A program made the translations under genes and the position numbers. A stretch of DNA of 64,000 nucleotides from Drosophila persimilis (lineage: Eukaryota; Arthropoda; Insecta; Diptera; Drosophilidae). This document shows, in pieces, positions 46,701-57,160 of the stretch; positions within the stretch are counted from its first letter, which is position 1; each line of letters begins with the position of its first letter. Where the stretch lies: NCBI RefSeq assembly GCF_003286085.1, contig NW_020825350.1:744001-808000 (forward strand), read 5' to 3'. The notes under the pieces are model-generated. The model worked only from the letters and a program-made list of their open reading frames with translations, was not told the origin of the DNA and did no database searches.

Positions 46701-49700
46701 ACAGCAGCGACTCACAACGTTCCCCCTCGTTTGATAGTAATTTGATTCCAATTTCACGGACAATGAAGCGCATTTGTAACTCCACTCAGTTTTTGATGAA
46801 TTTTTTCTGTGCCTATAATTGACTTATTATGAATGCAACGATTTTCTCTGAATTATTGATAATCCCATAATTCCACGTACAGGACACATAGACAGGTCGC
46901 GGAAACATGTGTTAATGCGTTCGCTCGAATCCACTCCGATTCAATTGAATAATCTGTGGGCTGCTCCTGCACCTTACCCTTCACCAACAAGCCGCTGCAA
47001 AGAGCCTGTTAGTCCCAGATATATATGTACATATGTATAAATAAAATTTCGAAATATCGAATTATGGTCCCATAATAATAGTCATAAATGTATTCTCTTA
47101 GTACTTCTAAATTCATTACATACGCGGATTAATTACAAAGGCAGTGAGTGAATTAAATTGCCAAAGATATACGTTGAGTGATTATTGATACAAAAACAAA
47201 GTTAATCGACTGATAAGTGACTTACCCAGGGTACACTCCCCTCCCTTCTGGCGTGTTTATGGCCCCCTTTTTGTTTATATTCACCATCAAATCTCTTACT
47301 TATCAAAGTAGCCAACCCTCCCTGCACCCTGATTCATCCTATTTTTCTTCGGCTTTCATTTCATGGCTGATGGCATTTTTTTGCGCATCAATTAAGAGAT
47401 GAAAGCGCGCCCTGCCCGCATTCTGTGGACAGAGAAAAAAGTTTTTTTTTTTTAATTTTTCAATTAAATGTTAATTAAGTTAATGAAATGCCTGCTCTGT
47501 TATGCTTGACTTCCTCCCCCACCCCATTCTCATTGGTACCCCAAAGCAGGGCGTATGGGCAATGTTGAATCATCCACCAGATCAGGGGAGAGGGGAAAAA
47601 GAGAAAAAGTACGCGAAGGATGGGAGAAAAAATGATTGCCATAATTTATGGCCAGCATTCCTGTCTGTTAACATTGGTTTCACTGGATTCCCGCCAGTTA
47701 TGACTTCGAAGACAGCACGGGACTCCGGGAGAAGTACATAGAGTTGCTCCTCATACTCGCAACGCTAATCAGACCAAGCTAAATTGCCAATTGACGAAAA
47801 CAGGCACAAGGCCATTTATACATACCAAAAATTCTCTCACCCGCCCGCAGTATACAGTCACAAAATCGTTCCTGAGTCAAATAACATTCATTGTTACACT
47901 CAATGTCGTGATTTCTGAAATAAAAACTATTAGATTATCACCGTTACCTCAATGCGACATACCCCCACCATACGTCAACCCGGGTAACTTCCTGGGCGGA
48001 ACTTACGCTGCCACACTCTGCTCATGCACCTGCCACAAAGCAGTTGCTGAGCAACTCCGAATTTACCTCGGATCAGTGCAAAAATAGCAACAAAAACGGA
48101 GTATTACCGGAGTAAACCTAAACCAATTAGTGAACGTACCACCAGATCTAACTTTCACTGGATGTATTAGTCAGCGCAAGAGTAGTCATTATATCAGCTC
48201 AAGGTGTAAGTTTCCACTTCGTAGCGAATTCTTGCTGATAATTCCAATATGCACACACATACGCCATTCAAGTCTGAAAATATTAAAATCATGCAGCGAT
48301 GACTCTGAGGTACTCCTTGGTTTGTTCGGACCTCAAAGCTCGGAAGAGATCGCCACATCCCTAAAATTGGGGATCAAGTAAACCATTACAGTAGTCGAGA
48401 CAATAATTGGTTGTCCAATCATTTAAACGAAGCGGCTAGACTATCCGATCTGAGCTTAGTATACTTCAGGCTAGAAAAATAAATAAATAATAATAAATAA
48501 ATGAAAATAAATTCATGTGTAAATTGCATCTTTTCTGGATTGCATAAAAAGAATCGGAACTAGTTTTTGTGTATTTCGTAATGGGAACTTTGTTCATATG
48601 AACAAGAACTTTGTATCCATGCTGCATCTCTGGTCATTTCTTGTCCATTTTCCATGGACAATGTTCTGCGAGCAAAAAAAAACCCGATGAGTGAATATTT
48701 TTTTAATACGAGTAATTCCACACAACCGCACATCACCTCCTTTCCTTAGCGTTGGTTTTATTTGCAAAATGGATTATAGTTTCCTGTATATGGTACATAA
48801 GTTTCGAAAATAAAACAGTTTGAATTTACAACTCAGCATCAGGGATTCTCTTCCTCATTTAAATTTCTGTTTGATTCCATCCTGAAAGGTACCTCATCTC
48901 AAATTTCGGCATTTTGGTGATTTATACTTTATAAGGATACATTTTTTGCACATATACTAGTACATATGTACTTAAGTATGTATGAGCATGTGCTTTCTTA
49001 TGCTCCAGCCTCTGCTCCTAATTAGTTAATGTAAGAACAGCAATGCCTGTCACTCCATTCCCAAAAAGAGGACCAGCAACAAGGGGCTAGCGCAGGAGGC
49101 AGAGTCATGAGTTGTGAAACAGAGGCTGGAGGCAGGAGGCAGGAGGCAGGGAGCAGGGGGCAGGGATGAGTGCCCAACATTTCTCCCCTGCTGCTGGTTT
49201 CGGTCTCAGCACGCGGCTGCTACAAAGAACATTTTTTGAATCTCTCTCTTGAGGCAAGGAAGGTTGTCGTATGGTGCCATGACGTTGCCTTGTGGACTCT
49301 GTTCCCCCTCTCCGCACCCAGCTTCGGCAGCTCCTCTGGTGCCAGTGCCGGTGCCTTTGCCTGCTCTAATGAAATATATGGGCACAAGCTTCAAAGCAGA
49401 TTTTACATCAACCCTCCTCCTCTGCCTCTGCGTCCTCCTTCGCCTAAGCAACTGTGCGCGTGTGTTTTGTTGTATGTATTTTTAATGTCGTAGAATCCCA
49501 GCACCGAGTGCCAAGCGCACAACCCCACACACACACACATACACACCCACACCCACACCCACACAGGCCGCACAACACAACACAGCCCAACACTCACTAC
49601 ACGTGAGCGAGAGATTCAGAGGCATTAAAAATGTAAACGCTTTACGGGGGCCACGAGGCGTATGCTTAATGCATAAGGTATACGCACGGTGGTCGCATAC

Positions 49701-52700
49701 AAATAAACCGTCACTCAACCCCCTTCCGGTCTCTATTTTTGTCCTTACAGGTGAACGTGAGCAACACTTGGACCATGCCACAAGAGGGCCTGAATGTCTT
49801 CTATCGCTTTTTCCGCGATCGCATCTCCTGGTTCGAGGCAGATGCCGTCTGCCAGTTTCATCATGCCAATCTGGTGACAGGTAAGCGACAGCTGACGATT
49901 AACAGTCAGCGGAGGAAGGGTAGGGCCATGGCCACGGCTGGAGAACCTAATGAAAGCCAAACAGTAAGTCCAAGTCTAGAGCGAGAGAGAGAGCGAAAGC
50001 TAGAATACGGATGAAGAATTCCTAACGCTAACAAAATGTGGAATGCAAATAGGCCCAGTGACAGCACCGAGAATGAGGGTGGAAAGGAAAGACGGTGAAA
50101 ACAGGTCTGAATAGGGTTAAAATAAGGGGTGAGTGCGGCGAAGAAGGATTGCACATTATTACAAATGACCGGCAGCTGTTGTGACAACGGACACAGCCGA
50201 GAATGAGAGAAGAGAATGAAGGACGAGACGAAAGGCGGAGGCGAAGGCGAAGGCGGAGGCGGCTGCTGTTGGCTGTGTCACCTAGTGCCAAATGAATGCA
50301 TTTAGGAACCTGGCCAAGGCTTAAAGGAGGCAGGAGGCAGGAGGCAGGCAGCAGACGGCAGGAGATGTTAGATGGGAGAAGAGCCCATGGTGATAAACGA
50401 AGGCCGACGGTGTGAGGCTGGGCTGCTATTGTCGCTCACAAATGAATGAAATGACAGCAAAGTGACGCAGCCACAGTCGAGTCTTTTATGTGGCCAGGCC
50501 CCAAAAGCTTTTCCTGAGCGTCCCCCATCCTCATCCCACTCTCCCTTCCCACTCCCCCTCCCTTCAGGCCGTCTCATTTACCGCATTGCTTTCGGTTTGC
50601 ATTTGCCATGTAAATACCGGGTGTCCCCTCAGATCCTGGCCAGAACACCATCCCATCGCATCGCACCACCATGCCATCCGCATAACACAATAAATCCCTC
50701 TGACAAATGCTGTCGCTGCAGTGCCAAGAGAGGAGCGGGGCAGTGGAGGGTTGGGGGCCAGCTTTGAGCGGGTCGGACGGAGGGACAGGGCAGATTGGGG
50801 TCAGATGAAGATAGCCAAACAGCTCAGTGCAGCTAAATCAGTATAGCACAAGCGCTCAACTGGCTCATCGACCGCTTGGATAATACCGCAAAATGTTGCC
50901 GGGAAATTGGTTGGACACATATCAGAATAACCATTCATGAGTGTGAAATTTCTAGGCAGGGGGACGTGGGAAAGAAAGAGCGTTAGTGGTGAGAAGTCTC
51001 TCTCCATAACGGTGTCTTTCTAGGCACATTTTCTTTGGAAGCTTCTCCTGATCGTTCCTGAAATCGTTTGTAAAATAAGTTTCTTATCTCCTAAATATTT
51101 GGATTCATTCGAGGGTTCCTGTGGATTTCATATGGACTTCAGGAGGACTTCGACTGGTACTTGTATCCCCGTCATTAGAGATCTAAAGAGAATCGCTCTG
51201 CCCTCGCTGTCTTTACAAAGGGTCCAAGCTCCAGTTTGATAGGGTCAAAAGTTCAGGGATCATTGGACATCACGTTCATCCCCCCTCATACCCATTCTGC
51301 CTCGATTCGTGTGCTCATTGTTTTGGCAAACGAGTGGTCAAAGCCGGACTGAGAGAGAGAGAGAGAGAGATTCATTCAGTGTAGACTCAGCGTGGGCGTA
51401 GAATAATTGTTGGCAAGCCAGGGATGCAAATGTTCGATGCGGGGCGGGGCGGGGCGGGGCGGTGAACATGGGGGGAAACACTCTTACAACAAAGGCAAAA
51501 TAGCAATCGCAAACAGCAAACAGCAACGAAAACAGAGGAGGCACTAACGACAAAAACAACAATTTTAAAATAGAAACAAAAACAGAAACAAAAATAATTT
51601 CCAACAGCGTTTTGTTAACAATTTGTGCTGTCACTGGAGGGATGGCATTGGGATATGCCATGAGTGGATGGCCGGGTTCTCGCTCCTGGCTTCTGGCTCC
51701 TGGCTCCTTGCTCCTACCCCGTTTTTACAGTAAACACGTATATACATACATACATATATAAAAAATAAAATCAACCGAAACAAAAGCCAGAACAAATCAA
51801 CACCAGCAAAACAATAGACGAGGCGAATTTAATAGAAATACGTATACTCTTGTGTAGAACAAATAAAAACCATTTGTCGTCTCGTTTTCATTTTAACTAT
51901 TCATTCTCCCCCTCTCTTCTCTCCCCTCTTTCTGTTCTCTTTCCCTTCCCCACTGCTTTTCCGTGTGTGTGTGTATCCCCACCCACCCCACCAAACAGTC
52001 GACAACAGTTTTCAATTCGATGCAACGCGCGACCTGCTGAGGGAATTGGATGTGAACGACATCGTTTGGATTGGTCTCATGCGACCGCAGAACTCGGATC
52101 GTTTTATGTGGTCGTAAGTACTACAGCAAGCAACACAGCACGGCACACGTCACGCAAAAACACAGAACAGAGCTTTCGGAACAGAGACTCGGACAGCTGA
52201 AAGCCGTTTTGTAACAATTGTCCATCCTGTTAGGGCCGACATGTGTATAGAAGGGTCCCGTCCCCAGACGCCTAGGATGGGTCTATGACTGCGTGGACCC
52301 TGTGTTTCGAGCTCGGTGCCACAATTCCGTTGTAGTTGCATGCAAAACCAAAACTAAGAATTTGGAAAGTGATTTTTGGAGATAGGAAAGATACTGAAGA
52401 TGCAAACATTTTTAATTCAATTTTATAAATGAAGATGAACGACTAAAAGAAGAGAAGAAATACACGTAATGGAATTTCAGATAGTACGAATCGGGCAAAC
52501 AATTCTCTCTCCGTCGTATTATGAACTATTTCTGTTGATCCGATCGATGTCATGATTTGTTCTTGCTGGCTGATTCGATGTGCAAAAAGCTCTCAGATCA
52601 GCTCCGCTTTCAGCTCTTCTTTACGCTAGAGTGTGCGCGATCCCGTAGGCACGAAGCTAACTCCACAATAAATAATACTCAAGTCCCTACTCTCATACCA

Positions 52701-55650
52701 ACGGTCGAGCCGTTTGGGAGCAGTTGTTGCACAAACACCGAGGTACAAGATTTTGATACAGTTGACATAAGACAGATAATAATAAGAAGAAATACTCGTA
52801 AGAATGATTTCACTTTGTGAAGCTTGAGCAAGAACCAGAAAATAAATGATGGATTAATAACTGATTAATAGACTACAAGTTTGATCATCTTATTTCTAAG
52901 AAAGGCGGTAAAGGATATAGATTAGATTAGTAAATAGATTATAATGTAGTACAAATGAATGAAAGATAGTCTGATAATAATACCCAATCGAAATTGCTCA
53001 TCTTGTGCTTTGGGGAACAGGAACTCGCGTCCCCTGGTGGCCGACACTGGTTACTGGGCCGAGTCGTTGCCACTGATGGATGCCCCGCTTTGCGCCGTTA
53101 TTGACCCCATACGCGATTACCGTTGGCACGCTCTGCGCTGCGGTGGCCCCGAAACGGCTTCCTTCCTGTGCGAGATGCCAGGTAAGTGCTCGTGAGGGGT
53201 GCGATGGAGATCTGAGTGAAGCTTACGCAATTTTCGGTAAATTTTTGCTTGATTCAATCAGTACCCAGCTGGGCGGACGCCTGCATTCTGAAGGACATGC
53301 CCAACCTGACCATGCAGTACATGGCGGACACGGCCAGCATAGAGCTTATCCGTAACTGCCAGGAGGAGGGCCTTCTGCGACACACCTGCAAAGGAAAGGA
53401 GGTGAGTCCCATCCACCATTATTTTTCTTTCTCAAAGATAAGGGGGTGAGCATTATCCTCCGATCTATCGAAACGCTGCTCTATTGGTAGTTCGCAATAT
53501 AATTTGTTTTGTTTTGAATTGTCTGATCTGATTTTCAGGATCGTGATCGGGCCGTCCGGAAGCTGATCTGTCCCAAGGAGCGACTGGAGGCGCAGCGCAT
53601 CAACGATATAACCAACTCGCACTTCAAGTCACTGCAGATTATCAACAACATCCGGACGGATAACAACGAGAACAACGACATCGATCTGCTGCCCAATTAC
53701 AACGGACGCAGGGGCATGGCCATCAACATTGAGGTGGCGCCGCCTCTGGTGCCCCTGGTGCCCCTGGTGCCGACTCTGCCCCCATTCCCGCTGAACGAGC
53801 GGTTCGGTCTGGCCGAGTTCATGCAGGCCGATGCCCCCGGCTCCGTATCCCTCTCCGGGCTCTACCGCATACCAGATGAGATCCCCAAGCCGGTGAAAAA
53901 GTCCGCCAAGAAGGCCAACACCCCGGAGTTTATTCCGAAGATGCAGCAACAACTGCAGAAACAGAAGCCGACGACCAGCAAGAGGCTGCTGGAAGAGATG
54001 ATGATGGGCGACCAGCCGGCTCTCAGTGAGGAGCAGCTGCCACAAAACATAGCCGATGCAATGGACGAGAGCAACAGTGATGCCTCAAACGAGATATTTC
54101 AACACTTGCCTCACAAGAAGAAGATCCTTCCGCAGGACCTGAGGACCATGCCGCCCATAGTCGAAGCGGCAGTAACGACAACCACTGAAGCTCAAACGGC
54201 TGGAACATCACGGACCGCCACAATGGCCGTCGACACCACGATGACTCAGGCCCCTATAACAACTCCCACACTTGGAACAACGACCACAACTACAACAACC
54301 ACAACAACAACAACAACAACAACAACCCCTGAGCTTACAACAACCACTGAGCTGCCAACAACCACTACAAAAACAACTGAAGTGCCAACAAGTTCAACAA
54401 CAACAACAACAGCGACCACTGACAGCCCGTCATCGATGGGAGCGACATCAATGGTGCCGCCCGGCAACAACCTGGGCCATCCCATACATCCAGTGCAACA
54501 ACAGCAGCACACGCACCAGCAGACACCGCACAGTGGAGACGATGGCTCCACATTGCAGCAGTTGCCACCGTTGCATGCTACACACGTCAAGGAGTCCGCG
54601 GACAACTCGCACTTCATTCCGCCCATGCTGCTGGTGAAGTCGCACTATGTGCCACCAACCAGACATGGGAACCAGGAGCATGTCGATCACAGCGACCATA
54701 AACCAGTACATGCCACCACAGCGGCAACAGCGGCAACAGCGGCAACAGCCCCAACAACACCAGCGCCGACAACAAAAGCAGCCGTAAAGGAGGAGCAGGA
54801 GGAGAAGGAGCAGCCGTCAACAATCATGTCATTAACAGGGCTCACAGCAGCAACAGCAGACACAGACGCAGCGGCAACATCTACAGTGGCAGCCACAGCA
54901 ACAGCAACGCCAGCAGGTATACCAGACAGTGTGGAGGTGACAACAGCAAGTCAAGTCAAGTCGCAAAGTGTGGCAGTGGATGGAGTCGGGACAGGCGTGA
55001 AAGTAGCTAAAGACACCACCAAACAGGATATTGTCGCAATACCAAAAACAGTAACAAAGGCAGCAACAGCAACAGCAACAACAACAACAATAACACGTGC
55101 AGCAGAAAATGAGAACACTGTAAAGCCAACCGCAGCAAATATATACAACTTGAATGCAACAGCTGCTGCCACAACAGCGACAGTTACAGTTGCACCAACA
55201 ACTGTTAGGGAAACACCAACCGACGCATCTGCAGCAACCTCAACAACACCAATGGCTGCACGAACAACACCAACAGCTACACCAAGAGCAACACCAAAAG
55301 CAACCCCAACAACACCAATGGCTGCATCAACAACTCCAAATGAAGCAATAACTTCCACTTCACGGATAACTACACCAAAAATTTCAGCTAGACCAACATC
55401 AAAGCCAAACACAGTTGCAGCAAAGGATGGGGCTGAAATGTCAGCCGGAAAGGGCGCTAAGAAGAATGTAGAAGATAGAGAGAAAGAGAAAAATATCAAC
55501 GACGGTGAGAAGGATGGGGCAGAGGAAGAGGCAGCCACAACAAGACACAACTTCCTGGAGGAGGAAACTGAGGCGCCATTCAAGCCCAATCGACGACGCT
55601 CGCTGACAAAGCCGGAAACTGTTAGCTATTTCAAGAAGATCCTGGGATAG
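25766..55650 (+). CDS. Secreted C-type-lectin-fold/mucin-like protein (918 aa)
   Basis: Six coding exons: 25766-25864, 49751-49880, 51999-52113, 53021-53181, 53262-53401 and 53539-55650. All junctions have GT/AG ends and compatible phases and give 919 codons. Exon 1 encodes a signal peptide (core VMPLLGLYLLSHG). Residues about 45-167 form a C-type lectin fold, with WFEADAVC, the hallmark IVWIGL, FMWS, then PLCAVID, WHALRCG and FLCEMP. The calcium-binding EPN/QPD and WND motifs are missing (WHA stands at the WND place), so calcium-dependent sugar binding is unlikely. Residues 169-230 carry four Cys (ACILKD, RNCQEE, HTCKGK, LICPKE) and may be a small disulfide module. A Pro-rich segment (PLVPLVPLVPTLPP) and a Lys/Gln-rich linker follow. 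Residues about 427-846 are a Thr/Ala/Pro mucin-like region with a run of Thr. The C-terminus is charged, with RRRS near the end and no membrane segment, so it is predicted extracellular. I cannot name the orthologue. Confidence 0.85.
29928..29972. repeat. (CCATT)n pentamer array, degenerating
   Basis: Perfect CCATT units grade into CCCTT, CCATC and CCGTT variants. On the minus strand it reads as a Gly/Met/Glu/Asn repeat, an artefact. Confidence 0.8.
34211..34273. repeat. G-rich GGGCTC/GGGGCC array
   Basis: Starts as GGGCTC/GGGCTG hexamers and ends with four GGGGCC hexamers (about 34252-34273). The G runs are spaced so that quadruplex formation is plausible on the plus strand. Intronic position. 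Confidence 0.8.
34405..34525 (+). mobile_element. INE-1/DINE-1-like 3' fragment
   Basis: Matches 38340-38445 of the long copy: CAGCGC.CGACG, GACTGATTT, TCTCTCTCGCACGCACTCTT, then CGTCTGCCGGAGGAGAGCCA and GACTTAG. The terminal hairpin is absent. Confidence 0.7.
35722..35770. repeat. 10-bp tandem array (ACACCACCCC)n
   Basis: Four perfect units preceded by a CCACACCACA start. Simple intronic minisatellite. Confidence 0.9.
36128..36167. repeat. 11-bp tandem array (GGGGCTCAGCG)n
   Basis: Three and a half head-to-tail units, nearly perfect. Intronic minisatellite. Confidence 0.9.
37398..38507 (+). mobile_element. INE-1/DINE-1-like Helitron relative, longest copy
   Basis: Both ends are visible. 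The 5' end reads TATACCCGATACTCAAAATG; the 3' end has GACTTAGTATCGGGTATA (38441-38458), which is the inverted subterminal motif. After it come a GTTGCGG..CCGCAGCAAC hairpin (38467-38486) and the terminal AACGTTCCCCCTCGTTTT. Inside are the family core (AAGTATATATATTCTTGATC), a GTCTGTCC octamer microsatellite (37543-37590), and three copies of a CCGCCCCCRCAAAGGRCGAA block near 37705, 38031 and 38175. Subterminal inverted repeats, 3' hairpin and central microsatellite are the hallmarks of DINE-1-type non-autonomous Helitron relatives. No coding capacity. Confidence 0.75.
38842..40266 (-). CDS. Nested coiled-coil protein, 474 aa
   Basis: Single-exon gene inside the lectin gene's first intron, opposite strand. 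ATG 40266-40264 (MNTPRKSQLPEHEPN) is the first in-frame ATG; upstream codons are non-ATG. Stop is TGA at 38844-38842. Nearly the whole protein after residue 40 is heptad-like and rich in Gln, Glu, Lys and Leu (KKLREENTRLKQTNIQLEGR, LARKQAELERMTERYN, INELSKLREQYANLERSMQ), predicting a long dimeric coiled coil. A break near residues 325-375 holds a possible metal-binding CSKCGEKL pair and a Ser/Thr-rich linker (STELPSTSTG), followed by a second coiled coil. There is no signal peptide, so it is probably a cytoskeletal, centrosomal or axonemal scaffold; that is inference. I cannot name the family. An intronless nested gene is typical of a retroposed or testis gene. Confidence 0.82.
   Translation of the reverse strand: MNTPRKSQLPEHEPNTGAQQIADADNLKKHNPEQMCISILEAALKQTCQLKQRSADLLVDAKEICLKQMNSIKKLREENTRLKQTNIQLEGRQQQAFAQFEEHRVLSQLLTDKHSRGADQLARKQAELERMTERYNALQSDFKAMQLENDVKINELQGCLALGDHPEPENIPQQQFIKELEAKIAMFEHTFALMKKHADQIQAERDALEHSQKSENHLSQRHDNENLKQECDQLMVDNWNLEAKGDAAMQLQREAKTEAYRLSRHCEDLINELSKLREQYANLERSMQIVKTIAEQLAKKLKTEKDSHRKELQDLEEKIRREEGEKAPAANCSKCGEKLNDIRNAEIQIMELQRVSGSTELPSTSTGITQEHTEQIERRCGDQMVNSSSHMGKAEDEYQCLLRSYFGVRDELEQRLSEVDCLKKTIMEERAKTANILNAQKSELIKKLGNCCENERLVLELKHGIEKNFPSCTE
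40750..41358 (+). mobile_element. LTR of a retrotransposon (about 609 bp)
   Basis: Begins TGTAACGAACCC and ends ATCACA just before a primer-binding site, so it is the upstream LTR of a plus-strand element. The first 27 bp form a hairpin (GTAACGAACCC at 40751-40761 and GGGTTCGCTAC at 40766-40776). TATAAATAG is at 40867-40875. About 25-30 bp downstream three 43-bp tandem repeats begin (40899, 40942, 40985), each starting AACTTACGCAGAGA. An AATAAA signal is at 41090-41095. The lineage is not identified. Confidence 0.8.
41361..41378 (+). other. Primer-binding site, tRNA-Lys type
   Basis: TGGCGCCCGAGCAGGGAC follows the LTR after two bases. It matches, with one difference by memory, the site complementary to the 3' end of tRNA-Lys(UUU). 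Roughly 140 bp of leader (to 41519) follow and then the element stops, so gag, pol and the second LTR are gone. Confidence 0.8.
43520..43633 (+). other. Candidate extra in-phase exon in the lectin gene intron
   Basis: The 114-bp stretch is preceded by TAG and followed by GTACTT. It is open in phase 0, exactly the phase of the surrounding intron, and encodes 38 residues with a coding-looking helix (LDIPELRQIEQLTEETGSEL). The polypyrimidine tract before the acceptor is poor and the donor is weak. It may be an alternative exon, a gene fragment, or chance. Confidence 0.2.
46153..46732 (+). mobile_element. INE-1/DINE-1-like copy with both ends
   Basis: 5' end ATACCCGATACTCAGAAAGA, core GAAGCGTTTCCGACCACATA and TCAGCATCAATAGCCGAGTC, then a 3' end with GGGTATAAATGTAGAG, a CGCGGCC..CAGCAGCGA hairpin and the terminal AACGTTCCCCCTCGTTTG. 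Internally shorter than the 37398-38507 copy. Confidence 0.72.
48130..48505 (+). mobile_element. Possible non-LTR retroelement 3' remnant with A/T-rich tail
   Basis: The frame ending at 48381 finishes with a helical LLGLFGPQSSEEIATSLKLG segment reminiscent of non-LTR ORF2 C-termini. About 100 bp later comes an AATAAATAAATAATAATAAA tail (48476-48505), like the 3' tails of I- and LOA-type elements. No RT or RNase H motif is readable and I cannot see a target duplication. Weak call. Confidence 0.3.
51441..51462. repeat. (GGGGC)n run, possible quadruplex
   Basis: Four perfect GGGGC units inside intron 2 of the lectin gene (49881-51998). Four G-runs of four separated by single C would fit a G-quadruplex in the pre-mRNA. 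Confidence 0.85.
54275..54330 (+). repeat. Coding (ACA)n array giving a poly-Thr run
   Basis: ACA/ACC/ACT triplets within the last exon of the lectin/mucin gene encode about 16-19 Thr in a row and form the start of the mucin-like domain. Length polymorphism is likely because most triplets are pure ACA. Confidence 0.85.
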
Positions 55651-55734
55651 AGCAGAGGCAGAGACAGAGGCAGAGGCAGAGTATGGGGCATCGGCAACGG
55701 CATCGGCAGAAGCATCAGCCTCAACAGCATCCAT

Positions 55735-55772
<38 letters not shown>

Positions 55773-57160
55773 CAGTAGCACTCCCCAGTAACCGTAATCG
55801 TAGCCTTAACAGTAACTGTTAACACCCATTTCCGCCACTCACACACACACACGCGAGTGCGCACACATACACACAAACAAAACAGGAAAAAACTGTTCCC
55901 CAAGCACCATTGATACCGTTAGCAAAGTTCTCTCCATTCCGAAGCAACTTTAACCAAAGAACCCGAAGAACTGTGCATGTAATTGGTCTTCAAAATGACA
56001 GAAGGAGATGGAGAGAAGGAAAAGAAAAGTGAGTGAGGGGGCGAGAGAGAGAGAGAGAGAGCTAGCTCGAGTTCCGAGTGTCAGTAAATTGAATCAGTTG
56101 GCACGACCCCAATTCGATCCGCTCCCCTCCAAGCAATTGCATTCCAAGCCATTTTTCCCTTCCCTGACTCAACCTCAACCCAACAATCACCCACATCCAC
56201 ATCCACATCATCATCATCCATATCCACATTCTGGCCAAAGTTTTTCTGTGTTTGTTGTGTTCTGTCTTAGCCAGAAAATGCCGGAAATCCAAGCTGTTAG
56301 TCAACGCCAAGCGGATACGAAAAGCAGCCAAAATAAAACTTAGCTCAGTCTTCAGTTCGGTTCGAGTTGCTGGCAGTCGACGATTCCAGTTGGCAGCACC
56401 AAATATGTCAATTTTTCACCGGAAGGAGCACCACACAAATATAAACACGCGCACAAACAAACAACACACCACCACACACACACACACAAACAGTCAGAGA
56501 CACAGAGAAAGCAGAGATATAGATATAGAATAGAAATACCAGGATAAAGGGAAAGGGACAGTGGATTTAAGGAAAGCCCCACAAAAATGAATAAAAGAAA
56601 CAATGGAAAGTGCTGGAAATGGAAGCCACAGAGAATCTGAAGCAGCTGCAACCGATGCAACAGAAAGCTGGCTAGAAAGAGATGGCGAGCCACACACAGA
56701 AAGAGATAGTGTGCACAGCAAAGGCCAAATCTAAAGTACTATAAAAACAAACAGAAAATATAAAAAAAAAAAAAAATTCAAAAGAAAAAAACAAAACATA
56801 AACGTGTGTTTACAAACAGTATACATAAGGGCTCTGTTTTTTGGATTTCGGTCTACTTTGTGCGACAGGGAGAGCAGATACTCGTACTGGCAGAAAGAGA
56901 TGGCACGGATGGTCAAAGAATAAAGAGACTGACAGATCGGTACGCAGTGGTACAGTGTGAGCGTGAGTGCGAGTGTGAGGGGGAGAGTGTAGAGAACTCT
57001 GAAGCAATTACAGAGCTCCAACTTTCCTCTTTTCACGTTTTCCATTGGCTTGCGCACACTTGAGCGGGCCTTACGACGTTTTGCTTTAACTCTATTCCAA
57101 CTAAATGTACTTTTCACGGTTTTCACTGCTTGCATTTCGGATGCAGTTTTACTTTCATAC
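55651..57160 (+). other. Probable 3' UTR and downstream flank of the lectin/mucin gene
   Basis: Starts right after the stop. It contains GGCAGAGA repeats (55655-55681), a long (CAG)n run (55735-55770), CA runs and a GA run. AATAAA words at 56330-56335 and 56588-56593 are candidate polyadenylation signals; I cannot tell which is used. No further coding exon is seen. Confidence 0.45.
55735..55780. repeat. (AGC)n trinucleotide run
   Basis: Twelve perfect AGC units followed by AGT/AGC variants, 85 bp after the lectin stop codon and therefore probably in the 3' UTR. Confidence 0.92.

Larger units (their letters stand above)
25865..49750 (+). other. First intron of the lectin/mucin gene, 23.9 kb
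   Basis: Starts GTAAGTG at 25865 and ends CCTTACAG at 49750, phase 0. It holds a nested minus-strand coiled-coil gene (38842-40266), several DINE-1-like copies, a truncated LTR element, many simple repeats and one candidate in-phase exon (43520-43633). Long first introns in flies often contain enhancers; none can be read here. The segments 25.9-34.4, 34.5-37.4, 41.7-46.1 and 46.7-49.7 kb contain open frames up to 204 aa but none with domain signal or convincing codon bias. Confidence 0.8.

Noticed and set aside
49553..49600. ACACCC/ACAC repeats before exon 2 of the lectin gene as an exon
   Set aside because: Simple repeat; the frame is open on both strands only because of the repeat.
54951..55589. 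212-codon minus-strand frame opposite the lectin gene's last exon
   Set aside because: It is the antisense of ACA/GCA-rich mucin codons, which read as Val/Ala/Cys-rich sequence without stops. No domain and no independent signal.
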